Source: Marinobacter maritimus (lineage in GTDB: Bacteria > Pseudomonadota > Gammaproteobacteria > Pseudomonadales > Oleiphilaceae). Taken from it: DNA of 64,000 nucleotides. This document shows, one piece after another, positions 27,618 to 36,457 of this stretch; within the stretch, counting starts at the first letter, position 1, and every line of letters begins with the position of its first letter. The DNA lies in contig NZ_VCGW01000003.1 in the NCBI RefSeq assembly GCF_007671675.1, positions 496,001 to 560,000 of the forward strand. Reading direction: 5' to 3'. The notes under the pieces were generated by a model, which had not been told where the DNA came from, searched no databases, and saw nothing but the letters and a program-made list of their open reading frames with translations. Position numbers and translations under genes: made by a program.

Positions 27618-30362
27618 TTAGTGGGCCTGATCCCAGTTGTCACCAACGCCGGCTTCTACCAGCAGAGGCACGGCCAGAGTTGCGGCGCCGGACATGCGCT
27701 TGATCAGCCCTTCGCGGATCTCATCTACCGCTTCTTCTTTCACTTCAAGAATCAGTTCGTCGTGCACTTGCATGGTCATGCGAGCGGTATCAGCGTGTTC
27801 TGAAAGCAACCAACTTTCCACTTCAATCATCGCCAGCTTGATGATGTCGGCGGCTGTTCCCTGCATGGGGGCGTTGATAGCAGTGCGCTCTGCAGCCTGT
27901 TGAAGCTGCTTGTTGCGCGCGTTGATTTCGGGCAGGTACAGGCGACGGCCAAAAAGGGTTTCAACAAAACCGTCGTCATGGGCTTGCTTGCGTATGTTGT
28001 CCATATATCGCAAAACACCTGGATAGCGTTCGAAATACCGGTCGATATACTGTTGTGCCACTTTGCGGGCTACATCCAATTGGCGGGCCAGACCGAAAGC
28101 CGACATGCCGTAAATCAGGCCGAAGTTAATGGCTTTGGCGCTGCGACGCTGGTCACTGCTTACGTCATCCAGCGCCACGCCAAAGACCTCTGCCGCTGTT
28201 GCTTTGTGGATGTCCTCGCCCTTTTCAAAGGCCGTTAGCAGGCCTTTGTCGCCAGACAGGTGCGCCATGATGCGGAGCTCAATCTGAGAATAGTCCGCAG
28301 CGATCAGTTTGTAGCCTTTCTCGGCGATGAAGGCTTGACGAATGCGCCGACCTTGCTCGGTGCGGATAGGGATGTTCTGCAGGTTGGGCTCCGATGAGGA
28401 CAGTCGCCCGGTGGCGGTTACAGCCTGGTGGTAGGAAGTGTGCACACGGCCTGTGCGGTGGTGAATCAGCTCTGGCAGCGTGTCTGTGTAGGTGGACTTG
28501 AGCTTGCTCAGGCTGCGGTGCTCCAGAATCAGTCTGGGCAGTTCATGCTCATGAGCCAGTTCCTGCAATACGGGCTCGGCGGTAGAAGGCGCGCCCTTGG
28601 GGGTCTTCTTGATTACCGGAAGCCCCATTTTTTCGTAAAAAATAACCTGTAACTGTTTGGGGGAGCCGAGATTGAAGTTCTCTCCTGCCACCTCGTGCGC
28701 TTCTTTTTCCAACTCGGCCATCCGTTCTGCCAGTTCCTGACTGTGCTGGCGCAAAGTGCTGGCTTTGATCAGCGTTCCGCGTTGCTCCATGCGCGACAGC
28801 ACCGGCACCAGGGGCAGGTCTATGTTTTCATAAACTGATTGCAGCTTGCCAACCTTTGCCAGCTGGGGGCGCAGAACCTGATGCAGGCGCAGGGCTATAT
28901 CTGCGTCTTCTGCGGCATAAGGGCCGGCCTTTTCCAGATCCAGCTGGTTAAAGGTGAGCTGTTTAGCGCCTTTGCCGGCAATGGATTCAAACGTGATGGT
29001 TTCTTCGCCCAGATAGTTCCGGGCCAGGGTGTCCATGTCGTGGCGAGACGACACGGAATTCAGCACATAGGACTCCACCATGGTGTCTTCTGCGATGCCT
29101 TCCAGACAGATGTCGTGGTTGGCCAGCACGTTTTTGTCGTACTTGAGGTTCTGTCCCACCTTTTTCTGTTTCGGGTCTTCCAGCAGAGGTTTCAACTGAG
29201 CCAGTACAGTCTCCCGGTCGAGCTGTTCTGGCGCGCCCATGTAATCGTGGCCAAAGGGTACGTAAGCCGCTTCACCTGCTTCAGTGGCGAACGATACGCC
29301 CACCACCTCGGCGTGCATGTAGCGCAAGCTTGTAGTTTCAGTGTCAAAGGCGAACAGCTCTGATTTTCTGAGTCTTGCGACCCACTCATCGAGTTCGCTC
29401 TGGTTTGTTATAACGCTGTAGCGCTTTCCCTGAGGAGCTGGCGGAGTGTCGTTGCTGGTTTCTGCTGCCTGATTACTGCCGTCTTCTGCGGGTTCTGATG
29501 CCTTGGCTTCCAGTTCGGCAGTCCAGCCGCGCAATTCATATTCACGGAACAGTTCCAGCAGATCTGCGTCGTTCTGTTGTCGCTCCTCAAGGTCTTCCAG
29601 TCCAAATTCCAGGTCTACATCCATTTTTATGGTGGCCAACTCCCGGCTCAGGGGCAGGGTATCAATGGCTTCACGCAGATACTCACCAATCTTGCCCTTG
29701 ATCTCGTCCGCATGCTCAATCACGCCGCCGAGATTGTCATAAGCCTGCAGCCATTTCACCGCTGTTTTCGGGCCGCACTTGTTGACGCCAGGAATGTTAT
29801 CCACTTTGTCGCCCACCAACGCCAGGTAATCAATAATCTGGTCGGGGCGGACGCCAAACTTCTCAACGACACCGTTCGGATCCATCCGGGTTTCGGTCAT
29901 GGTGTTGATCAGCGTTACGTGGTCGCTGACCAGCTGGGCCATATCCTTGTCGCCGGTTGAGACCACGACATCGATGCCTTTGCTGGTGGCTTCATTTGCC
30001 AGAGTGCCAATCACATCGTCGGCCTCCACGCCCTCCACAATCAACAGTGGCAGCCCCATGGCTTTTACCATCTGGTGAATGGGCTTAATCTGCACGGCCA
30101 GATCGTCCGGCATGGGAGGGCGGTTGGCTTTATACTCTTCGTACAGATCGTGACGGAAGGTTTTGCCTTTGGCGTCAAACACGACGACCAGCTTTGAGCC
30201 GGGGAAGTCCTGCTCGAGGCGCCGGATCATTGCGATAACGCCTTTGATCGCACCGGTTGGGTGGTTCTTGCTGGTGGTCAGTGGTGGAAGTGCATGATAA
30301 GCACGGAATAAATAGGACGAGCCGTCCACAAGCACCACAGGTGGGGTCTTTTGTTCAGTCAT
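27618..30362 (-). CDS. polA: DNA polymerase I
   Basis: 914-aa repair and Okazaki-processing polymerase with all three domains. The 5'-3' flap exonuclease (about 1-290) includes VLVDGSSYLFRAYHALPPL and VVSTGDKDMAQLV. The 3'-5' proofreading domain keeps its metal-binding residues (FAFDTETTSLRYMH near 350). The polymerase domain has motif A AADYSQIELRIMAHLSGD, motif B RRSAKAINFGLIYGMSAFG and motif C TMQVHDELILEV. The start at 30362 (MTEQKTPP) is preferred to one 24 codons upstream, which would extend the family N-terminus. It is divergent from a DUF2782 gene, as in Pseudomonas. Confidence 0.97.
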   Translation of the reverse strand: MTEQKTPPVVLVDGSSYLFRAYHALPPLTTSKNHPTGAIKGVIAMIRRLEQDFPGSKLVVVFDAKGKTFRHDLYEEYKANRPPMPDDLAVQIKPIHQMVKAMGLPLLIVEGVEADDVIGTLANEATSKGIDVVVSTGDKDMAQLVSDHVTLINTMTETRMDPNGVVEKFGVRPDQIIDYLALVGDKVDNIPGVNKCGPKTAVKWLQAYDNLGGVIEHADEIKGKIGEYLREAIDTLPLSRELATIKMDVDLEFGLEDLEERQQNDADLLELFREYELRGWTAELEAKASEPAEDGSNQAAETSNDTPPAPQGKRYSVITNQSELDEWVARLRKSELFAFDTETTSLRYMHAEVVGVSFATEAGEAAYVPFGHDYMGAPEQLDRETVLAQLKPLLEDPKQKKVGQNLKYDKNVLANHDICLEGIAEDTMVESYVLNSVSSRHDMDTLARNYLGEETITFESIAGKGAKQLTFNQLDLEKAGPYAAEDADIALRLHQVLRPQLAKVGKLQSVYENIDLPLVPVLSRMEQRGTLIKASTLRQHSQELAERMAELEKEAHEVAGENFNLGSPKQLQVIFYEKMGLPVIKKTPKGAPSTAEPVLQELAHEHELPRLILEHRSLSKLKSTYTDTLPELIHHRTGRVHTSYHQAVTATGRLSSSEPNLQNIPIRTEQGRRIRQAFIAEKGYKLIAADYSQIELRIMAHLSGDKGLLTAFEKGEDIHKATAAEVFGVALDDVSSDQRRSAKAINFGLIYGMSAFGLARQLDVARKVAQQYIDRYFERYPGVLRYMDNIRKQAHDDGFVETLFGRRLYLPEINARNKQLQQAAERTAINAPMQGTAADIIKLAMIEVESWLLSEHADTARMTMQVHDELILEVKEEAVDEIREGLIKRMSGAATLAVPLLVEAGVGDNWDQAH

Positions 30363-30449
30363 GTCAAAGCGGGTCCGGAATCTGATTGAAGCGTGGGTTG
30401 GCTTATGCAACTCTGTACTTAATTCGATGGGCAAAAGGGTATCACGAAA

Positions 30450-30788
30450 ATGAAAAAAATCGTCTGTTCCGCATTTCTGCTTGTCTTCGGCGTTGCGCCC
30501 GCGTTGGCACAGGACAGCGGTGCTCTGGATGAGACCCTTGTAGAAACACCCAGAGAGCCGGTTGTGGTTTCTGACTATCAGTCATCCAGTGATGGCCCGC
30601 AGATCGTGATTCGGCCGGGTGATGGCGAGGTATTCTACGAGTATCGGGTGAACGGACAGCTCATGGAAATAAAGGTTGTGCCAGAGGTCGGTCGTGAGTA
30701 CTACCTGGTGCCGGCTGATGGCGGAGGCTGGATACGAGAAGCTGATTCCGGCATGCTGGTGCCGAGCTGGATTTTGTTCCGCTGGTGA
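30450..30788 (+). CDS. Periplasmic DUF2782 protein
   Basis: 112 aa with a signal peptide ending near residue 20 (APALA-QD). The mature domain has the DUF2782 pattern PQIVIRPGDGEVFYEYRVNG and IKVVPEVGREYYLVPADGGG, ending in SWILFRW. This family lies next to polA in Pseudomonas and relatives; function unknown. It is divergent from polA with 87 nt between start codons. Confidence 0.85.
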   Translation: MKKIVCSAFLLVFGVAPALAQDSGALDETLVETPREPVVVSDYQSSSDGPQIVIRPGDGEVFYEYRVNGQLMEIKVVPEVGREYYLVPADGGGWIREADSGMLVPSWILFRW

Positions 30789-30797
30789 GCGTTCCGC

Positions 30798-31274
30798 TCA
30801 GATCAAATCGACCATGACTGCTGGAGAGCGTCTGCTTTCCAGCCCCTGCGCGTCAATTGTTGTGATCGCGAATTCGTAAGCGCCAGGCGGTAGGCTCGTG
30901 AGAGGCTGGCTCGTCCGCTCTGGATTATTGATAGGTATTACGTTGAAGCGATCTTCATGTCGTAAACGGTAGTAGATCCGGAATCCTGCGATCTGCCCAG
31001 GCTTCAATGCTGAGCCGTCTTCACGTGTTTGTGGTGCGCTCCAACTCAGTGCTTTGGGCGGCTTTGTTTCTTCTGCTGCTGTGTTAGCCGGTTTTTCTTG
31101 CCCAAGTGTTTCAAGTAACCCACCTGTAGCCATGTCGAGCCGACTGCTTGCAAGCTCCGATGCGCGCAGGGTCGACGTGTGTGTGCCCCGGTCGTCTTCC
31201 TGACAGCCGGCTAGCAGTGCCAGTGCGGAGATAAAAAAAATAAATGGCAGGCGGGCGAGCAGGGTAATCTTCAT
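30798..31274 (-). CDS. Lipoprotein with fibronectin type III-like domain
   Basis: 158 aa. The signal ends in a lipobox ALLAGC (Cys near 24), followed by charged residues QEDDR, predicting a lipid-anchored protein. The C-terminal domain (about 72-158) looks like fibronectin type III: ALSWSAPQTREDGSAL, then GFRIYYRLRHEDRFN and YEFAITTIDAQGLESRRSP. Such domains bind carbohydrate or protein partners; no enzyme motif is seen. It is convergent with the DUF2782 gene. Confidence 0.75.
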   Translation of the reverse strand: MKITLLARLPFIFFISALALLAGCQEDDRGTHTSTLRASELASSRLDMATGGLLETLGQEKPANTAAEETKPPKALSWSAPQTREDGSALKPGQIAGFRIYYRLRHEDRFNVIPINNPERTSQPLTSLPPGAYEFAITTIDAQGLESRRSPAVMVDLI

Positions 31275-31582
31275 CGCACTGTCCTTAGCACCTTCGCGCC
31301 AAGGCTGGCGTCGCGGACTTTATTATTAATAATGGGTTTGCAGAAACTTAAAGTATTATGCGAATTGAGGGGCGAGTGACAAGTGAATAATCCGTAAAAT
31401 TACTCATATGCGACGTATGCACGGCGCCTGTTTTAGTATGAACATTCTAATTTTCCCCGGTAACCTTGGTTACAGAATCAAAGAAAAGCCTTCACCTTAG
31501 AGCTGATCAAGCAGGCTAGGCCTCAGTCAGAAGCGATAAGGGAAGAGTTTGAAAATACTTCAGTAAACCAAGGAGAAGTGAC
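31275..31582. other. Intergenic region upstream of phasin-like gene
   Basis: 308 nt without a convincing gene. It is AT-rich near 31,320-31,400 and carries a good ribosome-binding site (AAGGAG at about 31,569) for the next gene. No operator or repeat was recognised. Confidence 0.5.
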
Positions 31583-31987
31583 ATGGGTAAACTTAAAACA
31601 TATCAGGAACAGCTTCAGGAAATCGTAAACAAAGGCATCAATGCTGCTGAAGAGCAGCAGAAGAAGCTGGCAGCCAAGCCGTTTGACTACGCTGAAAAGC
31701 TGGAATCAGAAGCGCGTGAGTACAGTGTTAAAACTTTGCGCACACGTTATAACGGCTACAGCGACAGCCTTTTTGGCCAGCTGCGCACTCTGAACAGCCG
31801 CTTTGGCAGCTTCGCAGCCGATCTGGTTGCAAAGCTTGAAAAAGAAGCAGTTGAAGGCGCAGACGCAGTATCTGAAGCGGCAGACGACGTATCCAAAGCC
31901 GCTCAGGATACCAAGAAGTCGGTAGAAGCCAAGAAGCCCGCTGCGAAGAAGAAAGCAGCAGCGAAGAAAGAAACTGCTTCAGCCTGA
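31583..31987 (+). CDS. Phasin-like protein with histone H1-like lysine/alanine tail
   Basis: 134 aa. The N-terminal 95 residues are helical and amphipathic, like phasins that coat polyhydroxyalkanoate granules (GKLKTYQEQLQEIVNKGINA, LRTRYNGYSDSLFGQLRTLN). The last 25 residues are a basic Lys/Ala repeat (KKPAAKKKAAAKKETASA), as in PhaF, which also binds nucleoid DNA. No pha genes are near, so the granule role is inference. It is a single-gene unit with a strong terminator. Confidence 0.75.
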   Translation: MGKLKTYQEQLQEIVNKGINAAEEQQKKLAAKPFDYAEKLESEAREYSVKTLRTRYNGYSDSLFGQLRTLNSRFGSFAADLVAKLEKEAVEGADAVSEAADDVSKAAQDTKKSVEAKKPAAKKKAAAKKETASA

Positions 31988-32035
31988 TTCAAGGTGATGC
32001 AGTAATGCCAGCACAGAGCTTGCGCTGGTATACGA

Positions 32036-32069
32036 AAAAGGCGCCAAGCTGAGTTTTGGCGCCTTTTTT
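32036..32069 (+). terminator. Rho-independent terminator of phasin-like gene
   Basis: GGCGCCAA and TTGGCGCC form an 8-bp stem followed by seven T residues, 50 nt after the stop codon. Confidence 0.9.
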
Positions 32070-32116
32070 ATTTTTAATGGCGGTGTAAATGTGGTGTCGT
32101 TGCCGGCGACAGCGTA

Positions 32117-32770
32117 TTAATCTGGGGTTTGGTCTGGGTCCAGTTCCAATGTGCGAGTTTCGCCGGTAACTTTTTCGAGCCGTTTTACATCGACCTCAAA
32201 CGACCGTATCAGGGCATCTGTTTCCTGAGTTTGCCAGGAAATTTCCCTCTCGATATCGCGGATCTGTGATTCAAGGCGGCGGATTTTTTCGAGAGTCGCG
32301 TCTGGTATTTTTTGTCCGGATCGCTCCATGTTCGCGGCGCGGCTTTGCTCGTTATCGAGCTGGCTTGAGATGACGGAGATGTTACCGCGCTTGAGCTGAA
32401 TCAGGCCTCGCAGTTCATCAAGCTTGCGATGCATGGCTCTGATTGCCTGGTCTGGATGGCTGAAGCGCTTCAATAGTTGGGCGTCTTTTTCGCGTTGAAC
32501 GGCGAGTTCCGCCTGGCGCTGTTTTTCAGCTTCGCGAGCGGAGATTTCATCTTCTGTCGGTGCCGGCGGGATGACTTCCACGACGCGCCCATTTGAGTTG
32601 AGGATGTCGTAGCCGCGCTTTGTGGCTGGTTGAGGAATGGTGTTGCTGATTACGATCTGGCCTTCGTCATCCGTGTAGCGGTACATGCCAGCCTCCGCTT
32701 GGGGTGTCATGCCCAGCGACAGCAAAAATGCAGAGGCAGTAGCTGAAATTACGGTCAGGCGCTTGTGCAT
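32117..32770 (-). CDS. Periplasmic DUF4124 coiled-coil protein
   Basis: 217 aa with a signal peptide cleaved near residue 27 (QAEA-GMY). The DUF4124 domain follows immediately: MYRYTDDEGQIVISNTIP (about 28-45). The rest (about 75-205) is charged and coiled-coil forming (REAEKQRQAELAVQREKDAQ; QIRDIEREISWQTQETDALI). It lies 3 nt after pyrE, so it is probably co-transcribed. Function unknown. Confidence 0.8.
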   Translation of the reverse strand: MHKRLTVISATASAFLLSLGMTPQAEAGMYRYTDDEGQIVISNTIPQPATKRGYDILNSNGRVVEVIPPAPTEDEISAREAEKQRQAELAVQREKDAQLLKRFSHPDQAIRAMHRKLDELRGLIQLKRGNISVISSQLDNEQSRAANMERSGQKIPDATLEKIRRLESQIRDIEREISWQTQETDALIRSFEVDVKRLEKVTGETRTLELDPDQTPD

Positions 32771-32773
32771 CAG

Positions 32774-33412
32774 TCAGACTCCGTAACGTTCCCGGTAGCT
32801 GGCTACCTTTGCGGCATGGCCAGAAAACTCCGGATTGGTTTCAAGATAGTCCAGAACCTGCTCCAGGCGGATGATACTGACCACCGGGATGCTAAATTCG
32901 CTCTCTACTTCCTGTATGGCTGAGAGCTTGCTGTTGCCTCGCTCCTGTCTGTCCAGGGCGATGAGCACACCAGCCGGCTCCGCGCCTGAAGCCCGGATGA
33001 GGTCAATGGATTCGCGTATGGCAGTGCCAGCGGTAATCACATCATCTACGATTAGTACTTTACCCTGCAACGGGGCACCAACAATATTACCGCCTTCGCC
33101 GTGATCTTTCTTTTCTTTACGGTTAAAGGCAAAGGGCTTGCTGTTGCCCTCGCGTGCCAGAGCCATGGCAGTCACGGTTGCCAACGGAATGCCCTTATAG
33201 GCAGGCCCGAAAATGATGTCATAATCCAGACCGCTGCGGTCGATGGCTTCAGCATAAGCTTTGCTGAGCTGCAGCAGGTCATCCCCGGTGTTGAATAGCC
33301 CGGCGTTGAAAAAGTAAGGGCTGGTGCGGCCGGACTTGAGGGTGAAATCACCAAAACGAAGTACGTTACGGCGGATGGCAAATTCAATAAAATTTTGCTG
33401 ATAGTCGTGCAT
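32774..33412 (-). CDS. pyrE: Orotate phosphoribosyltransferase
   Basis: Converts orotate and PRPP to orotidine monophosphate in pyrimidine synthesis. 212 aa from ATG 33412, matching the family length of about 213; a start 20 codons further up is unlikely. The PRPP-binding motif is [17 protein letters not shown] near 117-133, with [13 protein letters not shown] as the flexible catalytic loop and [11 protein letters not shown] near 65-75. It is divergent from crc over 81 nt. Confidence 0.95.
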   Translation of the reverse strand: MHDYQQNFIEFAIRRNVLRFGDFTLKSGRTSPYFFNAGLFNTGDDLLQLSKAYAEAIDRSGLDYDIIFGPAYKGIPLATVTAMALAREGNSKPFAFNRKEKKDHGEGGNIVGAPLQGKVLIVDDVITAGTAIRESIDLIRASGAEPAGVLIALDRQERGNSKLSAIQEVESEFSIPVVSIIRLEQVLDYLETNPEFSGHAAKVASYRERYGV

Positions 33413-33493
33413 GGCAAGGCTTCTGGCGGGTGTGGATCTTTTAATAACGCGTGAAAACGGTATCATACACACAAACCGAATCAGGGAACACGT

Positions 33494-34300
33494 ATGCGGG
33501 TAGTATCAATCAGCGTCAATGGTCTTGCCCGGGCCGTTGATAAAGGTTTCTTCGACTGGCTGGCCGAGCAGGATGCCGACGTTGTCTGTGTTCAGGATCA
33601 CCGTATGCGCGCCTATGAAATTGAAGATTTCAATCTTATTCCCGAAGGGTATGAGGCCTACTTCATAGATGGCGAAAATAATGAGGACGGTGGCGTGGGT
33701 ATTTACACGCGGCATTTCCCCAAGGCCATCATGTACGGGTTTGCCAACGAGCAGGCGGATCGCGAAGGGCGCTTTATTCAGGCGGACTTTGACAAGGTTT
33801 CGGTTGCCTCTGTGCTGGCGCCCTGTGCTCTTGGGCGGGAGGAGGAGTTGATCAGCGAGGATGATCTGACCGTTCTGGACCATAAAGATGATTTTATGGA
33901 TGCGTTTGGGCTGCACATGCAGAAAACCCTGCGTAAGCGTCGCCAGTTCATTTTTGGTGCCAATCTGCAGACGGCACAGCATGTGACAGACGCCAGCCCG
34001 CTATACCATAAGTTGGACTTTTCCGGTTTCTTGCCCCACGAGCGTGCCTGGTTGGATCGTTTGTTTGATGAGATGGGCTGCGTGGATGCGTTCCGTGATA
34101 TCAACAAGCAGAGTAATCAGTTTACCTGGTGGCCGGAGCAAACCGAGGGTTCGCGGAAAAATGCGGGTATTCGGGTAGACTATCAGTTGATGACGCCAGG
34201 TATTCGCAAGACCATTCAGGATGGCTGGATTGACAACACAACCCGCTTTTCCGATCACGCTCCGGTGATTATGGATTACGATATAGAGATTGGCGTGTAA
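33494..34300 (+). CDS. crc: Crc-type catabolite repression control protein (degenerate exonuclease III fold)
   Basis: 268 aa with the endonuclease/exonuclease/phosphatase fold. The catalytic pattern is degraded as in Pseudomonas Crc: the metal-binding Glu is Asp in VVCVQDHRM, and the GDxN motif of exonuclease III reads FGANLQTAQ, so nuclease activity is doubtful. The final [11 protein letters not shown] retains the catalytic-type His. The position between pyrE and rph/yicC matches the Pseudomonas crc locus. Pseudomonas Crc works with Hfq to repress translation of catabolic mRNAs; the same role here is inference. An exonuclease III label from automatic transfer would probably be wrong. Confidence 0.8.
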   Translation: MRVVSISVNGLARAVDKGFFDWLAEQDADVVCVQDHRMRAYEIEDFNLIPEGYEAYFIDGENNEDGGVGIYTRHFPKAIMYGFANEQADREGRFIQADFDKVSVASVLAPCALGREEELISEDDLTVLDHKDDFMDAFGLHMQKTLRKRRQFIFGANLQTAQHVTDASPLYHKLDFSGFLPHERAWLDRLFDEMGCVDAFRDINKQSNQFTWWPEQTEGSRKNAGIRVDYQLMTPGIRKTIQDGWIDNTTRFSDHAPVIMDYDIEIGV

Positions 34301-34356
34301 TTATCTGGGGAAACGCCTGTGCAACGGTGCCTCCCCAGACTTGAGAGTTGTCTTCC

Positions 34357-35073
34357 TTAGCCTTCCAGCGTTTCTTTCTGCAGTACGAACAACTTCTCAA
34401 TGCCTTGCTTGGCCAGTGCCAGCATGCTGTCCAGTTCTTCCTGAACAAACGGCGCAGCTTCTGCAGTTCCCTGAATTTCGATGAAACCGCCCTGGTCAGT
34501 CATGATCACGTTCATGTCGGTTTCAGCTTCGGAGTCTTCCGGGTAGTCCAGATCAACCACCGGTGTGCCTTTGTATATGCCCACCGATACCGCGGCCACC
34601 ATTTGCTTCAGCGGTGATTTTTTCAGGCGTTTGGTTGCAACCAGGTGGTTCAGGGCGTCGACCAGAGCCACGCAGCCGCCAGTGATGGCTGCCGTGCGGG
34701 TTCCGCCGTCGGCCTGGATAACGTCGCAGTCGATGGTGATGGTGTGCTCGCCCAGAGCTTCCATGTCGACGGCGGCACGCAGTGAACGGCCAATCAGGCG
34801 CTGGATTTCTACGGTGCGTCCGCCCTGTTTGCCACGGGCAGCTTCGCGGCCCATGCGGCTACCGGTCGAGCGGGGTAGCATGCCGTATTCTGCGGTGATC
34901 CAGCCTTTGCCTTCGCCACGCAGGAATGGCGGTACTTTGTTCTCTACGGAGGCAGTGCAGATAACTTTGGTATCCCCAAATTCCACCAGCACGGAGCCTT
35001 CGGCGTGGCGAGTGTAGTTCCGGGTAAGGCGAATCTCTCTGGGTTGTTCGGGCGTTCTGCCGCTTGGACGCAT
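34357..35073 (-). CDS. rph: Ribonuclease PH
   Basis: Phosphorolytic 3'-5' exoribonuclease that trims tRNA precursors. 238 aa from ATG 35073, with AGGA 8 nt upstream; a longer frame of 65 extra codons has no family similarity. The N-terminus [14 protein letters not shown] is diagnostic. Other motifs are [39 protein letters not shown] and [20 protein letters not shown]. It is divergent from yicC. Confidence 0.96.
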   Translation of the reverse strand: MRPSGRTPEQPREIRLTRNYTRHAEGSVLVEFGDTKVICTASVENKVPPFLRGEGKGWITAEYGMLPRSTGSRMGREAARGKQGGRTVEIQRLIGRSLRAAVDMEALGEHTITIDCDVIQADGGTRTAAITGGCVALVDALNHLVATKRLKKSPLKQMVAAVSVGIYKGTPVVDLDYPEDSEAETDMNVIMTDQGGFIEIQGTAEAAPFVQEELDSMLALAKQGIEKLFVLQKETLEG

Positions 35074-35300
35074 AGTATTTCCTGATTTCTGAGGTAAGTG
35101 TCCGGAAGCCTGTCCCGGGCGGATTCGGATTTGAAAGCCGGCAAGTATAACACGTTGAGCTCGGGTACCGGGTGACAGGGCAGGGCTCTCATGGCTGCCT
35201 GCATCGGAGTTTGAAGTCGGGTTCGCCGCAAGTGATCGCAGCCTGATAGACTCGGGTTCTATAATCAACGATCACGACCAATGACCAAGCCGGAGCTGCC

Positions 35301-36167
35301 ATGATCAGAAGTATGACCGCATTTGCCCGGAAGGATGCTCAGGATGTGCAGGGAACGCTGACCTGCGAGATTCGGACCGTCAATCATCGCTACCTGGAAC
35401 CGTCTTTCCGGTTGCCAGAGGTGTTGCGCGAGCTTGAAAATCCTTTCCGGGAGGAACTGCGAAAGCAATTGAAGCGAGGCAAGGTGGATGTGTCGATTCG
35501 TCTGCAGTCGACCGAAGCAGGTACGCCAGGTTTTGAGATTAATGAGGACATAGCCCAGGCGGTCAATGAGGCCGCAAATCACGTTAATCGAATGTTGGAT
35601 AACCCTGCGCATATCAATGCTCTGGATATTCTGCGTTGGCCCGGAGTGTTGTCGGTGCCTGAGCAGGACTTCAGCTCTGTCCGGGAGGCAGGTATAGAAC
35701 TGTTCAAACAAACGGTTGAGGAACTGGCGGTTGTCCGTGAGCGGGAAGGTGAGCGTTTGCGGCCTTTGTTTGAAGACCGCCTGACGGAAATGAAAGCGCT
35801 GGTTGCGACGGTTCGTGAGGGTATGCCCGGATTGCTCAAAGCGCAGGAAGCCCACCTGCGTGAGCGTTTTCTGAAAGCCAAAGTAGAGCTTGATCCGGAG
35901 CGCATTACTCAGGAAATGGTCATGTTGGCGCAGAAGAGCGATGTGGCCGAAGAGCTGGATCGGTTGGATGCACATATCTGTGAAGTGACAGACACCCTCA
36001 AGCGTGATGAAGCCATTGGTCGCCGGCTCGATTTTCTGATGCAGGAGCTGAACCGGGAGGCCAATACCCTGAGCAGCAAGAGCATTGATGCCGGTGTTAC
36101 CCGGGCAGCAGTCGATTTGAAAGTGCTGATTGAGCAGGTTCGGGAGCAGGTACAGAACATTGAGTGA
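35301..36167 (+). CDS. yicC: YicC family endoribonuclease
   Basis: 288-aa YicC/YloC protein, a family with endoribonuclease activity. The N-terminal signature is MIRSMTAFARKDAQ, followed by CEIRTVNHRYLEPSFRLPE. The C-terminal DUF1732 part holds GRRLDFLMQELNREANTLSSK and the final ALDLKVLIEQVREQVQNIE-like end (here VDLKVLIEQVREQVQNIE). The gene appears full length although an integrase lies right after it. The 3' end of yicC is a known attachment site for mobilizable genomic islands in Vibrio, so the attL core is probably in its last codons. Confidence 0.95.
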   Translation: MIRSMTAFARKDAQDVQGTLTCEIRTVNHRYLEPSFRLPEVLRELENPFREELRKQLKRGKVDVSIRLQSTEAGTPGFEINEDIAQAVNEAANHVNRMLDNPAHINALDILRWPGVLSVPEQDFSSVREAGIELFKQTVEELAVVREREGERLRPLFEDRLTEMKALVATVREGMPGLLKAQEAHLRERFLKAKVELDPERITQEMVMLAQKSDVAEELDRLDAHICEVTDTLKRDEAIGRRLDFLMQELNREANTLSSKSIDAGVTRAAVDLKVLIEQVREQVQNIE

Positions 36168-36279
36168 TGTCCATTGGTGTTCATAAGTGTATTTAAGTAA
36201 CTGTTTTTTAAAGCTTATAAATTAACATTGTCTACTGGCATCTATCAAGATCTAGTTTAATCCGGCATTAAATGGGGGG

Positions 36280-36348
36280 TATAATGGGGAGTGATTTGAC
36301 GCTCTCCCCATTATAGGTGCGATTTTCCCATGAGTACTCCCCACTTTA
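36280..36348. repeat. Candidate integrase arm-type sites (inverted and direct repeats)
   Basis: TATAATGGGGAG (36280-36291) and CTCCCCATTATA (36304-36315) form a perfect 12-bp inverted repeat with a 12-nt spacer. Related copies stand at 36271-36280 (AATGGGGGGT) and, inverted, at 36336-36348 (ACTCCCCACTTTA); the integrase start codon itself lies in AATGGGGAGC. This clustering fits integrase or excisionase binding arms. Nothing else was recognised in 36,168-36,457. Confidence 0.55.
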
Positions 36349-36457
36349 GGCTCTATCCCCCGAACTGGCTTCTCTTGTCAGGCAGTGTGTGCTGCCCAGC
36401 TCCAGTAGCTGCCAGGTCAAACGGTAACTGTTTGATGACACGCATAGGGAGGAAGTA

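Noticed and set aside
30363..30434. Longer polA start 24 codons upstream.
   Set aside because: DNA polymerase I begins a few residues before VVLVDGSSYLF; the extra segment is not conserved-looking and would crowd the divergent promoter.
35074..35268. A 65-codon N-terminal extension of ribonuclease PH.
   Set aside because: [10 protein letters not shown] is the well-known native N-terminus and has a good ribosome-binding site.
36168..36457. Search for a tRNA or tmRNA gene as the integrase attachment site.
   Set aside because: No cloverleaf or tRNA 3' sequence is present; the yicC 3' end is the more likely site.
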